DNA of 64,000 nt from positions 496,001 to 560,000 of the forward strand of contig NZ_CANNGQ010000003.1 of NCBI RefSeq assembly GCF_947504145.1, read 5' to 3'. This DNA comes from an uncultured Microbulbifer sp. Its GTDB lineage: Bacteria > Pseudomonadota > Gammaproteobacteria > Pseudomonadales > Cellvibrionaceae. Each line of letters opens with the position of its first letter. The stretch's first letter is position 1. Shown one piece after another: positions 54,760 to 63,786 of the stretch. The notes under the pieces were generated by a model that saw nothing but the letters and a program-made list of their open reading frames with translations, ran no database searches and was not told where the DNA came from. A program made the translations under genes and the position numbers.

Positions 54760-57486
54760 ATGCTCCTAGCCTCCAAGTACAGCCTCCCCGACTGCCCGGA
54801 ACACACCCTGCAAAGGCCCCGGTTGCAGTCTCTTCTGGAACAGAGCCAGAGTGACCAGCTATTACTGGTCACCGCCCCCGCCGGATACGGCAAGACCACC
54901 CTGGTCACGTCCTGGGCGGCGGAGCAGGACAACCCGGTGGCCTGGTACTCCCTGGACGGCGGCGACAACGAGCCCGGCCAGTTCTGCCGCTATCTGGTGG
55001 AAAGTGTGCACCGTGCCACCGGCAATGGCGTGCCCGAGACTAGCAAAATTCTCGCCGCCCAGCACAACCTCGACCCCTCCCTGGTCATCAGCCAGATGCT
55101 GTCGGAACTGCGCCAGCTCCCCAGCGAACTGCGTATCGTCCTCGACGACTACCATCAGATCGACAACGCTGCGGTACACGATGCCACCCGGTTCCTGCTG
55201 CGCCATGCGCCCGCCGGTATCGGCGTGGTGATTACCAGCCGCAGCCAGCCACCACTGGGGCTGGGCGCCCTGCGCCTGCAAGGACGACTGCTGGAACTCT
55301 CCGCAGACGAACTGGCACTGACCACCGACGAAACTACCCAACTTCTGACTCAGCGGCTGCCGTTTGCCCTCGGCAGCGACCGTGTAGCACAGCTGCATCA
55401 ATTGTCCGAAGGTTGGCCACCGGCCATTCAGATGTTTGCCCTCTCGGTACGCAACCAGGAAGAAGTGGACCGCTACCTGGCGGAGCTGGAGCAGGGCCAC
55501 GGGCACATCCTCGACTATCTGGCAGAAGAGGTACTCGAACGGCTGGAGCCGGAACTGCGCCAACTGCTTGCCCGCACCTCCATCCTCACCCGCGTCAACG
55601 GCCTGCTCGCGGAGCGGCTGAGCGGCCAGAGCGGCGGCCAGCAACAACTGGAAACCGCCGCCAGCCGCGGCCTGTTTCTGCAGGCACAGGATTCCAGCCG
55701 CCAGTGGTTCCGCTTTCACCCGGTATTTGCCCGCTTCCTGCAGCGTCAACTATCTGATAGCGGCGAGCTTACACAGCTGCACCAGACCGCCAGCGACACC
55801 TGGCAGGAGCTCAATCAGCCCCTGGAGGCTCTGCGCCACGCCCTCAAGGCCCAGGACCGCGAGCGGGTGCACAAGCTTATCGCCGAACAGGGCGAGCAGT
55901 TCCTGCGTGAAGGCCAGTTCCGCGTACTGAACGACAGCCTCAACTGGCTTGGCGAAGACCAGATCAAACGCCACGCTTCCTTTACCCTGCTGGCCGCACG
56001 CCTGGCCCGCGACAGTTTCGATTACGACCACTGCAACAAACTGCTGGCCGCCGCCGAGAGTTGGTTACAGCGGGAAGACCCTAAACAGTGGCAGGATTTC
56101 GAAGGTGCCTTCGCTGCCATGCGTGCGCAGGTATCTGTGTCCCGCGGGCAGATTCTGAAGGCCAAGGAATACGCCCAGGAAGCACTGGAACTACTGCCCG
56201 ACGAGCAGGACAACGAGCGCATCGCCGCCCAGCTGGTCATCGGCGAAACCAGCTTCTGCCTCGGCGAGCTGGACCAGGCCATGCACCATATGGAAGCGGT
56301 GGAAAAAGCCACCCTCGCCCGCCAGGACATTCCCAATGCCGCCTGGGCCCTGTGCCAACAGACCGAGATCGCCTTCGCCAACGGCCTACTGAAAAAGGCC
56401 GCCGCACTGCAGGCACGGGCGCAGCGGTTGGTAGAAGAACACCACCTGGTGGGACTGCCGATTTCCGAATTCATCTATCGTCTGAAAGGTCAGCTGCAAT
56501 GGGAAGCGGTCGACCTGGACGGCGCCGCCGACTCCGCCCGCCGCGGCATGCAGATCAATCGCAAGGTAGGCGAACGCTGGTTGCTGCCCGAGTACACCCT
56601 GCTGCTGAAAGTAGCCCTGGCCCGCGGCGACAAGGACGAATGCCTGGAGTGGATGGAGCGCGTAGAGCACCTGCTCGCCGGAGAGCACTACCACCGCGAC
56701 TGGGTGGCCAATGCCAACGCAGCCAGAATGCGTGTGTGGCAGGCCCTGGAAAATACCGATGCCATCGCCACCTGGCAGGAACAGGCAGAGCCTGTGGCCG
56801 ACCGCCCCAGCAATCACTTCGAGCAGTGCCACGGACGCAACCACGTGCGCGCACTGATTTCCCTACACCGCTGGTCCGACGCCAATCGCCTGCTGGGTCG
56901 CCTGCAACAGGTGGCCGAAGAGTGCGGCCTGGTCACCGACCAGCTGCGCAACCGCGTCCTCGCTGCGCACCTCGCGTGGCTGCGGGACCGCAAGGAACCC
57001 GCACTGGCCCACCTCCGCGCGGCACTCACCATCATGCAGGACAGCGACCTCACCGCCAGCTTCCTGCAGATCGGCAAGCCAATGATTGTGTTGTTAAAAG
57101 CGGCACAGGACGAAACCGGAGAGAATAGCCTCGACGAGCGACAGGCCGACAAGGCCCAGCAACTGATCAAACTCGCCCAGCAGCAACCAGAACTGGGCGG
57201 CGGCATCCGCATCGAACTGGACGAAACCATCGTGCGCGAAATCCTCGCCAGCGACGCCGTGCCCGACTTCCTACGCCACTCCCCCCTCACCCCCCGGGAA
57301 TGGCAAGTCCTCAACGCCATCCACTCCGGCCTCTCCAACGAACGCATCGCCCGGCACTTCAAAGTCGCACCGAGCACCATCAAAACCCATATCCGAAGTC
57401 TGTATCAAAAACTGGATGTGAAAGATCGCCAGCAGGCGATTGCGCTGGCGGAGCAGTTGTTGCGGTCGGTGCAGGACAAGCCCTAG
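54760..57486 (+). CDS. MalT-type LuxR-family transcriptional activator
   Basis: A 908-residue STAND ATPase regulator. Walker A APAGYGKTT is at residues 39-47 and the Walker B region is RIVLDDYHQID. The long middle consists of helical TPR-like (superhelical) repeats. The C-terminal LuxR HTH (LTPREWQVLNAIHSGLSNERIARHFKVAPSTIKTHIRSLY) is at about 845-905. Length and layout match MalT (about 900), which senses maltotriose with ATP and activates maltose genes. The GH13 alpha-glucosidase 1.4 kb downstream is the natural target. Ligand specificity is inferred. Confidence 0.85.
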   Translation: MLLASKYSLPDCPEHTLQRPRLQSLLEQSQSDQLLLVTAPAGYGKTTLVTSWAAEQDNPVAWYSLDGGDNEPGQFCRYLVESVHRATGNGVPETSKILAAQHNLDPSLVISQMLSELRQLPSELRIVLDDYHQIDNAAVHDATRFLLRHAPAGIGVVITSRSQPPLGLGALRLQGRLLELSADELALTTDETTQLLTQRLPFALGSDRVAQLHQLSEGWPPAIQMFALSVRNQEEVDRYLAELEQGHGHILDYLAEEVLERLEPELRQLLARTSILTRVNGLLAERLSGQSGGQQQLETAASRGLFLQAQDSSRQWFRFHPVFARFLQRQLSDSGELTQLHQTASDTWQELNQPLEALRHALKAQDRERVHKLIAEQGEQFLREGQFRVLNDSLNWLGEDQIKRHASFTLLAARLARDSFDYDHCNKLLAAAESWLQREDPKQWQDFEGAFAAMRAQVSVSRGQILKAKEYAQEALELLPDEQDNERIAAQLVIGETSFCLGELDQAMHHMEAVEKATLARQDIPNAAWALCQQTEIAFANGLLKKAAALQARAQRLVEEHHLVGLPISEFIYRLKGQLQWEAVDLDGAADSARRGMQINRKVGERWLLPEYTLLLKVALARGDKDECLEWMERVEHLLAGEHYHRDWVANANAARMRVWQALENTDAIATWQEQAEPVADRPSNHFEQCHGRNHVRALISLHRWSDANRLLGRLQQVAEECGLVTDQLRNRVLAAHLAWLRDRKEPALAHLRAALTIMQDSDLTASFLQIGKPMIVLLKAAQDETGENSLDERQADKAQQLIKLAQQQPELGGGIRIELDETIVREILASDAVPDFLRHSPLTPREWQVLNAIHSGLSNERIARHFKVAPSTIKTHIRSLYQKLDVKDRQQAIALAEQLLRSVQDKP

Positions 57487-57505
57487 ACGGACGGAGAATG
57501 GAAAT

Positions 57506-57528
57506 AAGCCGGTTTTAACAACCGGCTT
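57506..57528. terminator. convergent-end hairpin
   Basis: AAGCCGGTT-TTAAC-AACCGGCTT straddles the stop of the minus-strand remnant, 20 bases after the malT-like stop. Weak T-tracts on both sides suggest shared termination. Confidence 0.6.
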
Positions 57529-58861
57529 TGAGGGATTTTTGCGGTTGCGGAGCTTCGGATGGCTCCGGGGGGTAGATATTGGTGGGCCACTTCAGCGGGG
57601 CAAATTCTTTGCAGAGTTGCATATTGCCGATTTCGGCTTTTACCTCATCGACGCGCGCCTGGGTTTCTGGGCCGAGTTCCAAGGTAATGCTGTTGAAGAT
57701 AGCATCTTGCAATTCTTGCATTGGTGAGACGTCAAAGACTGGGCGGTGCTCAGAATCAAAGCTATAAAAATCCTGCGCAAAACATATCTCCACAAAGTGC
57801 CCATCGCTAATCGGGAACACAAAAATATGTTCGGGGCGAACTAATTTCATCGGATCAGAACCCCGGCTGATTTTAAAACTCGCGCTGGGCACGGGTAGAT
57901 GTGAGTACCGCTGCCAATCTATAGGGCCGTGAAAACGAGGAATATGAGAAAGCTCATTTTCCCAGTTGTGATGCCCGTAGCGTTCATTCAAATAGTGCAA
58001 TAAGACCACTTCAAAGGCCTTGGGGTTAAAAAAAGACAGGTTCTCAAATCTGTGCTCGTTGAACCGGCCAATAACACACACGCTGAATATCAGCTCCCCT
58101 TTGCACCCGGTCATCCACGGACCGTAAAACGCCCACAGGCGTCTTAGAAGACAATTGATTCCCCAGAGCTTCGTAACGGGCTGTGTCGTGGAGCACGCAG
58201 GTTTAAACGACTTCCGGCAAGCGTCAAAGTGGTTGCTGGTGAGCCGGAAAATGATGATCCCTGAGGCAGGCAGTACTGATCACGGCGCCGCCACTCCAGC
58301 GGCGGCGACCTTGAGGCCGCCATTCAGCCATGCTTCGGAATGGTAGCCCTTGCTATAGGGATCATCCTGATTCCTTAGCCGTACACCAGCCACGCTAAAC
58401 TGGCTAAGTGCGCCACGTGCACTCAGCCCGGTGTCAGCGATACGCTCATTTAAGCGCATCTGTAATTGGTGGGCCAACTTCAGTGCTTTAGCGGGCGAAG
58501 TGCGGGGTTTGTGGAAGTAAACTGTATGCTTTTTCAGGCTTACACCTTTATCTACCAATATTTGCATCGCCTGAGTCAGCACTGCGGAGCCACCAAAATC
58601 CGCAGCCCATGCCACGCCCTCCACATCGCGAGCCGCTGCCATGGAGGTCGCCAAAAGTAGCGCAGATGCGCGACTGCTTGTCACTGACAAGGGGTCATAA
58701 CGGAAAAGGCTTCCCAGCTGATCCCTACCCGGAGTGAAGTGCAAGTCTGCACCACTACCAGGAACTTGAGCGGCACCAGCTCCCAGATACTTAAACGTTC
58801 GAGGAATTGTATTTCGAACTGCATCAGACGCCCTCTCCCCCCCTATAAGGGAGGAGGTAAG
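57515..58861 (-). pseudogene. decayed gene of unknown family, 5'-truncated with in-frame TGA
   Basis: A single minus-strand frame looks coding from about 58860 to 57515 but is interrupted by one TGA at 58280-58282. Upstream of the stop it reads for example DVEGVAWAADFGGSAVLTQAM and KALKLAHQLQMRLNERIADTG. Downstream it continues without a break through CRKSFKPAC, KLWGINCLLRRLWAFYGPW and then the 199-residue ORF from the ATG at 58114. The upstream half has no plausible start; its frame runs on into the antisense of the GH13 gene. I read this as a truncated, nonsense-mutated gene. Alternatively the 57515-58114 part alone may still be expressed. The family is not recognised. Confidence 0.55.
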
Positions 58862-58933
58862 GCAGCACCGACGCCGCCATACTGACCCTAACCTAATAGC
58901 TACACATAACAGCATTAAAAACGGACTCAAGGC

Positions 58934-60592
58934 ATGAGCGGTAATCCCAACAGCAACCCAACCGGGGAATGGTGGCGCAACAGCGTTATTTACCAGATTT
59001 ACCCCCGCAGCTTTTGTGACGCTAACGGCGACGGAATTGGCGACCTCCAGGGTATCTGCCAGAAGCTGGACTATGTGAAAACCCTCGGCGTCGATGCCAT
59101 CTGGATCTCTCCTTTCTTCAAGTCGCCGATGGCAGACTTTGGTTACGATGTATCCGACTTCCGCGATGTTGACCCGATCTTTGGCAATCTTGACGACTTC
59201 GACCGGGTGATCGAAAAGGCTCACGAGCTCGACCTTAAAGTCATCATCGACCAGATCCTGAGCCACACCTCCGACCAGCACCCCTGGTTTGAAGAGAGCC
59301 GCCAGAGCCGCGACAACGCCAAGGCCGACTGGTATGTGTGGGCAGATGCGAAGGAAGACGGCACTGCACCGAACAACTGGATGTCCAACTTCGGCGGCAG
59401 CGCCTGGCGCTGGTGCTCGCGCCGCCGTCAGTACTACCTGACCAACTTCCTCAAGGAGCAGCCGGATCTGAACCTGCACAATCCTGAGGTTCAGGAACAG
59501 CTACTGGCCGACCTGAGATTCTGGCTCGACCGCGGGGTCGACGGTTTCCGCCTGGACGCGATCAACCACGCGTTCCACAACCGCTCCCTGCAAGACAATC
59601 CGGCGCGCCCGGTCAAGCTGGATGCCAACGGCCTGCCGCCGGTAAACAGCTACGAGTACCAATGGCATATCCACGACAAGTCGCAGCCGGAGAACCTCAC
59701 GTTCCTGCAGCGGGTACGTGCACTGATGGACGAATACCCCGGCTCTACCACCGTGGGCGAGGTGGGCGACGATAACACCCACAAGATCATGGCCGAGTAC
59801 ACCACCGAGAATCGTCTGCATATGGCGTACTCGTTTGACCTGCTGTCAGAAGACTGCAGCGCGCAGTTCCTGCGCGAGACTCTCGAGAAAAACCGCCGGG
59901 TGACGGAAGAAGGCTGGCCCTGCTGGTCCATCTCCAACCACGATGTGCCGCGTTCTTTCAGCCGCTGGAACAAGGGTTTTGGCCCGGAGGCCGCTGCAGC
60001 CCGCGCACCGCTGTTCCTGCTGATGCAATTGATGCTGCGCGGCAGTGTATGTCTGTATCAGGGTGAGGAGCTGGGCCTGCCGGAAGCGGATGTGGCCTTT
60101 GAGGATCTGCAGGACCCATACGGCATCAACCTCTGGCCGGAATTCAAGGGCCGCGACGGCTGCCGCACCCCCATGCCCTGGTTCAACGGCGGCGAGATCA
60201 ATGCGGGCTTCTCCAAGGTCAATCCTTGGCTGCCGGTAGCACAAGAGCACTACCACCTGGCCGCCTCCGTCCAGGAGGATGACCAACACGCCATGCTGAA
60301 TCGCTTCCGCGCGTTACTGAGCTGGCACGGGAATCTCACGCCGGAACTGGCCACCGCCAGCCAGCGGATTGTGGAGACAGGCGATGACCTTCTGGTCTTC
60401 GAACGTGGCAGCGAAGGGGATCAGGAGCGCTTTTTTGTAGCACTGAACCTGGGTCACGAAGCCGCAGACCTTGCTCTACCAGAAACATTTGCCGGCAGCG
60501 AAGATGTGACCCCCAGCTGGTTCGCCGGCAAGGTGAACGGCAATGTGATCCATTTGCCGGTTGCTGGCGCACGGGTCTTCTCCAGGAAGTAA
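58934..60592 (+). CDS. GH13 alpha-glucosidase (GH13_23-like)
   Basis: A 552-residue cytoplasmic enzyme without signal peptide. It starts WWRNSVIYQIYPRSFCDANGDGIGDLQGI as in oligo-1,6-/alpha-glucosidases. Catalytic residues are nucleophile Asp 208 (GFRLDAIN), acid/base Glu 276 (GEVGDD) and Asp 337 (SISNHDVPR). Region I is DQILSHTSD, in which the usual VxNH is modified, as in the GH13_23 alpha-glucosidases of Halomonas (recalled). It hydrolyses alpha-1,4 or short alpha-glucosides such as maltose or sucrose analogues. Probably under control of the MalT-like activator upstream. Confidence 0.9.
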   Translation: MSGNPNSNPTGEWWRNSVIYQIYPRSFCDANGDGIGDLQGICQKLDYVKTLGVDAIWISPFFKSPMADFGYDVSDFRDVDPIFGNLDDFDRVIEKAHELDLKVIIDQILSHTSDQHPWFEESRQSRDNAKADWYVWADAKEDGTAPNNWMSNFGGSAWRWCSRRRQYYLTNFLKEQPDLNLHNPEVQEQLLADLRFWLDRGVDGFRLDAINHAFHNRSLQDNPARPVKLDANGLPPVNSYEYQWHIHDKSQPENLTFLQRVRALMDEYPGSTTVGEVGDDNTHKIMAEYTTENRLHMAYSFDLLSEDCSAQFLRETLEKNRRVTEEGWPCWSISNHDVPRSFSRWNKGFGPEAAAARAPLFLLMQLMLRGSVCLYQGEELGLPEADVAFEDLQDPYGINLWPEFKGRDGCRTPMPWFNGGEINAGFSKVNPWLPVAQEHYHLAASVQEDDQHAMLNRFRALLSWHGNLTPELATASQRIVETGDDLLVFERGSEGDQERFFVALNLGHEAADLALPETFAGSEDVTPSWFAGKVNGNVIHLPVAGARVFSRK

Positions 60593-61213
60593 GCCCGGAA
60601 CCAACTCCGTAAATAACCCACAGGAAAAATCGAAAAAATTCGGACTTTATTGAGAAATTGGCACGCACTTACGCAAGTGCAGCGAACTCGACCTGCTTAA
60701 CGCGCTCAAAGGGTTACCTCTCAATAAGATCGTCAATACGTTGCTCTCTCGTCAAAGCACGACTTCCAGTTTTCTGGAATTTTGAAGCCGGCTACATAGC
60801 CGGCTTTTTTTTGCCTGTCTCCCCTGTACCTTTCACTCCCCACGCACTCCCTATGCACTCCCCATGCACGATGGCCTAGCTTGCCAAAGCAACCCGCAAT
60901 TGACGTGAAAAGAAACGATATATTCCCGCCTCCCGTCATTCCATTTAAATGTAATAGGCGCCAAACCCCAACCCTAATATGCCTCTCACTTGCCCAGAGG
61001 TTCGCTCATCGGCGTTACCAACCGGCAGGCTCATCCCGCGGCCAATTCGGGATACACCGACGCGCCGCTTTGGGGAAATTCACAGGTCAGGTTTGTGCAC
61101 ACCGGTGCAGGAGCTCGTTCGTCCCAAATAAAGTGACGATCTCTTCTGAACGGACTGAGTAAACACGCCAAACGCCGACCTGCAAATTGCTCGCAAGAGC
61201 AGATGAGGTACGC
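60593..61213. other. 621-base gene-less region
   Basis: Between GH13 and the L,D-transpeptidase, both on the plus strand. It holds the terminator at 60785-60814 and a short hairpin CACTT-ACGC-AAGTG (60665-60678). The remaining 400 bases should contain the transpeptidase promoter; no ORF with coding character is seen. Confidence 0.5.
60785..60814 (+). terminator. rho-independent terminator
   Basis: AAGCCGGCT-ACAT-AGCCGGCTT followed by a run of T. It lies about 200 bases beyond the GH13 stop. Confidence 0.85.
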
Positions 61214-61819
61214 ATGCAAGGCTCTTCCACTTTTATCAAACGTGCTTTCAAAAAAATCGCCCTGGGCACCAGTGTGCTCCTGGCCACATCCGCCGTATTC
61301 GCGCCGCTGGCCCAGGCCGGTGATTATCCGTATCCCTACCAGCAGCACAGATCCATGACCGATGGCAGTGCCTGGTGGCGCCGGGATGTGGTGGGGGGCG
61401 CACCGCATATCATTATCGATATCAGTGAACAGCGCGCTTACTTCTATAAGGGTGGGCGCCTGGCAGGAATTTCTCCGGTAGCCACGGGCATCGCCGGCTA
61501 CCGCACCCCCACCGGCAGCTTCCGGGTATCGGAAAAAGACATCGATCACCGCTCCAACCTGTTTGGCCACTATGTGGACCGGGCCGGCTATGTGCGCAAA
61601 TCCAGCGTCGATGTGCGCCGCGACACGCGCCCGGCGGGCACGGTGTTCCGCGGTGCGTCCATGGACTTTTTTATGCGGGTAAATGGCGCGGTGGGTATGC
61701 ACGCGGGTAAAGTGACTGGCCGCCCGGAATCCCACGGTTGTATCCGCCTGCCTTGGCATATGGCGAAGATTTTTTACGAGAATGCGCCCATGGGTACCAA
61801 GGTGACGGTGCGCCAGTAA
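61214..61819 (+). CDS. YkuD-type L,D-transpeptidase
   Basis: A 201-residue exported protein. A basic n-region and hydrophobic signal (FKKIALGTSVLLATSAVFAPLAQA, ending about residue 38) precede the YkuD domain. This begins IIIDISEQRAYFYKGGRL and contains the catalytic motif HAGKVTGRPESHGCIRLP with the nucleophile Cys in SHGCIR. Such enzymes make 3-3 cross-links in peptidoglycan or attach lipoproteins to it. The ATG at 61214 has GAGG five bases upstream. Confidence 0.9.
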   Translation: MQGSSTFIKRAFKKIALGTSVLLATSAVFAPLAQAGDYPYPYQQHRSMTDGSAWWRRDVVGGAPHIIIDISEQRAYFYKGGRLAGISPVATGIAGYRTPTGSFRVSEKDIDHRSNLFGHYVDRAGYVRKSSVDVRRDTRPAGTVFRGASMDFFMRVNGAVGMHAGKVTGRPESHGCIRLPWHMAKIFYENAPMGTKVTVRQ

Positions 61820-61848
61820 GACTTTATCGGTGATCAATTCGCCAGTAC

Positions 61849-61880
61849 AAAAAAGGGCAGCTTCCGCTGCCCTTTTTTTC
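61849..61880. terminator. bidirectional terminator
   Basis: AAAAAA-GGGCAG-CTTCCG-CTGCCC-TTTTTTT between two converging genes (L,D-transpeptidase and the motor-operon third gene). Confidence 0.88.
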
Positions 61881-61897
61881 GTATTCAGAATCGAAGT

Positions 61898-63064
61898 TCA
61901 GCCCAGGCTGCCCAATACGCTGCGCATGGTCCAGAAATCCCAGCCTTCCGGCAACAGTGCGCGATCTTCCTCTGTGGCAACAATCCCCCGGCGATGTTCC
62001 GGCCACGCCAATACCGCGATGCCCTCGTAGCCGGTAAAACCGTGAAACAGTATCGGCGCGGACAGCTTGCGCTCCAGTTGTTCACACAGCGGATGCCAAG
62101 ATAGCGGCAACTGGCGACGCACCCGCACCCAGTCCCGCTCACCTGGCTCGGATTCCGCGCCCTGCAACTCCTGATCGACTTTACGTTGCGCATCGTGACG
62201 CGCATGACTGGCTTCCAGCGCACTGGCATCCGGCAGTGTCAGCACTCCCATGGCCTGCTGTTGCGCGCAGAGCGCACAGGCATCGACCGACAACCCCAGG
62301 GCCACACCGCGTTCCACCGGTACAAACCAGTCGCGCCCTACAGGCACCTGCCACTCACAAAATCCGCAGGTACCGCTCTCGGCAGATTGCGGTGCGATCT
62401 GCTCCAACGACTGCGCCACTTTACCCGGCGCCCAGAAGTGCGCGTCTTCTCCCGGAAAAAACTCCTGCGCATACTGGCTTACATGCCAGTGAAAGCTGAA
62501 CGCAGCGGCCACCCGGTTGCGATCCCGCGGGCCCAGGCTGCGAAAGCCGCGGTGGTTTACTTTTGCCAGGCAGTATTCACAGGCGTGTGGAGTAGCCTCC
62601 AGTCCTGGGGCCGCCAGCACTTCTCGGGCGGTACCGATCCAGACAGCCTGGGCGGTATCTTCCAGCGCGCCACAACAACTGGCCACATGGATGCGGTGAA
62701 AGAATTCCCTCCGCACCTGTTGATCGTCCACTGCAACCACATCCACCGCGTACACCATCACCGGGTGACCCCGGTACATCCAGCCGTGCTCGGTCTGGTC
62801 AAGGTCCCCGAGGGTGACCTCCATACCCTTGATCAGGGCCTGCTCGATGGAGCCATCTACCACTTCGTTCGCCTCGAGATCTACTGATGTATCCTCGACA
62901 TCGGCCAGTACTTCCACGGTGGTATCGTCTTCGGCTGCCCTCTCAGGGATAGATTCAGAGACAGATTCAGACGCAGAGTCGGAAACAGACGGGGCGACAG
63001 GCGCAGCCCCCATACTGGATATGGCCTGCGTCAGAGCTTCCAGATGACGGCTCCAGCGGCTCAT
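61898..63064 (-). CDS. CxxC-rich protein encoded with MotA/MotB-like genes (unknown family)
   Basis: A 388-residue protein of unrecognised family. Residues about 25-75 are acidic and Ser-rich, likely disordered. The core has four cysteine pairs: Cys 130-131, CEYC (162-165), CGFC (233-236) and CALC (263-266), consistent with two zinc-ribbon or treble-clef sites. It is well conserved in aromatic residues (FSFHWHVSQYAQEFF, HFWAPGKVAQSL). No nuclease, helicase or ATPase motif is visible, nor is the EH signature expected of ZorC. Its ATG overlaps the stop of the MotB/ZorB-like gene (TGATG), so it is translationally coupled to the motor genes and probably part of the same system. Confidence 0.7.
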   Translation of the reverse strand: MSRWSRHLEALTQAISSMGAAPVAPSVSDSASESVSESIPERAAEDDTTVEVLADVEDTSVDLEANEVVDGSIEQALIKGMEVTLGDLDQTEHGWMYRGHPVMVYAVDVVAVDDQQVRREFFHRIHVASCCGALEDTAQAVWIGTAREVLAAPGLEATPHACEYCLAKVNHRGFRSLGPRDRNRVAAAFSFHWHVSQYAQEFFPGEDAHFWAPGKVAQSLEQIAPQSAESGTCGFCEWQVPVGRDWFVPVERGVALGLSVDACALCAQQQAMGVLTLPDASALEASHARHDAQRKVDQELQGAESEPGERDWVRVRRQLPLSWHPLCEQLERKLSAPILFHGFTGYEGIAVLAWPEHRRGIVATEEDRALLPEGWDFWTMRSVLGSLG

Positions 63065-63786
63065 CAGAAAGACTCCTCGAGAATACTGTGGATCTTGGTT
63101 TCAGAATTGGTGATCACGCGGAAAGCCACTCGCTTGGATTGTTCGATGTTCTCACTGCCATCGGCATTGTAAATCGGTCGCGAGGAAGAATACCCGACCG
63201 CCGCCACATTCTGCATCATCCAGGCGTGGTGCGTGGTTACTTCATCCAGTGTGTACACATACTGCAGTACCGAGCGCGCGCGGTCCTGGGACAGGCGCAG
63301 GTTGTTGAAGTACATGGCGTTGCGAGTCATATTCTGCCCCCAGCCGGTACTGGTGTGGCCTTCGATACGCACCGCTTCCACGGAGGCCTTAAATGGGGCC
63401 AGCACATTCATATAGCGCGGGAAGAACTCCTCAAACACCACCTGGTAGCTGACGCTGAGCGCCGCCTCGCCGGTATCGAACATCGCATCGGAGTTGTTGA
63501 AGGCGACGGTCAGGGTATCCCGATCGATGGTGGCGCCCCAGCGCGCCAGGTCAGGGGCAAACTCGCTTTGCAGTGACTCGTAGATCGCCAGCTGGTTTTC
63601 CTTGTAGGACATGGCGATGGTGCGGATCTTTTCCCGCTCGATCATTACCGAGCGCATCATCGCCACAGCGATGCACAGAAACACCATCATCAGCCCTGCC
63701 ATCAAGTCGGACACGCTGATCCAGGCGGACTCACTCTCACCACGCCCCCGCACACTGGAACGGGAGAACCCGGCCCTGGTGGACAT
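63064..63786 (-). CDS. MotB/ZorB-like OmpA-domain protein
   Basis: A 240-residue inner-membrane protein. After a basic N-terminus, one transmembrane helix (about 22-45, WISVSDLMAGLMMVFLCIAV) carries Asp 27, the position of the proton-path Asp in MotB and ZorB. A linker and an OmpA-like peptidoglycan-binding domain follow (VRIEGHTSTGWGQ, NLRLSQDRARSVLQYV, VAAVGYSSSRP, NIEQSKRVAFRV). It lacks the plug features of flagellar MotB and no flagellar genes adjoin, so a Zorya-type or other non-flagellar stator is more likely. It overlaps both neighbours by one base (TGATG). Confidence 0.8.
   Translation of the reverse strand: MSTRAGFSRSSVRGRGESESAWISVSDLMAGLMMVFLCIAVAMMRSVMIEREKIRTIAMSYKENQLAIYESLQSEFAPDLARWGATIDRDTLTVAFNNSDAMFDTGEAALSVSYQVVFEEFFPRYMNVLAPFKASVEAVRIEGHTSTGWGQNMTRNAMYFNNLRLSQDRARSVLQYVYTLDEVTTHHAWMMQNVAAVGYSSSRPIYNADGSENIEQSKRVAFRVITNSETKIHSILEESF

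Noticed and set aside
58862..59479. Upstream extension of the minus-strand frame that ends at 58280
   Set aside because: Antisense to the well-supported GH13 gene; coding character stops near 58860.
61898..63786. Flagellar motor or Tol-Pal genes
   Set aside because: No flagellar, TolA/TolB or Pal gene adjoins, and the third gene is not Tol-related.
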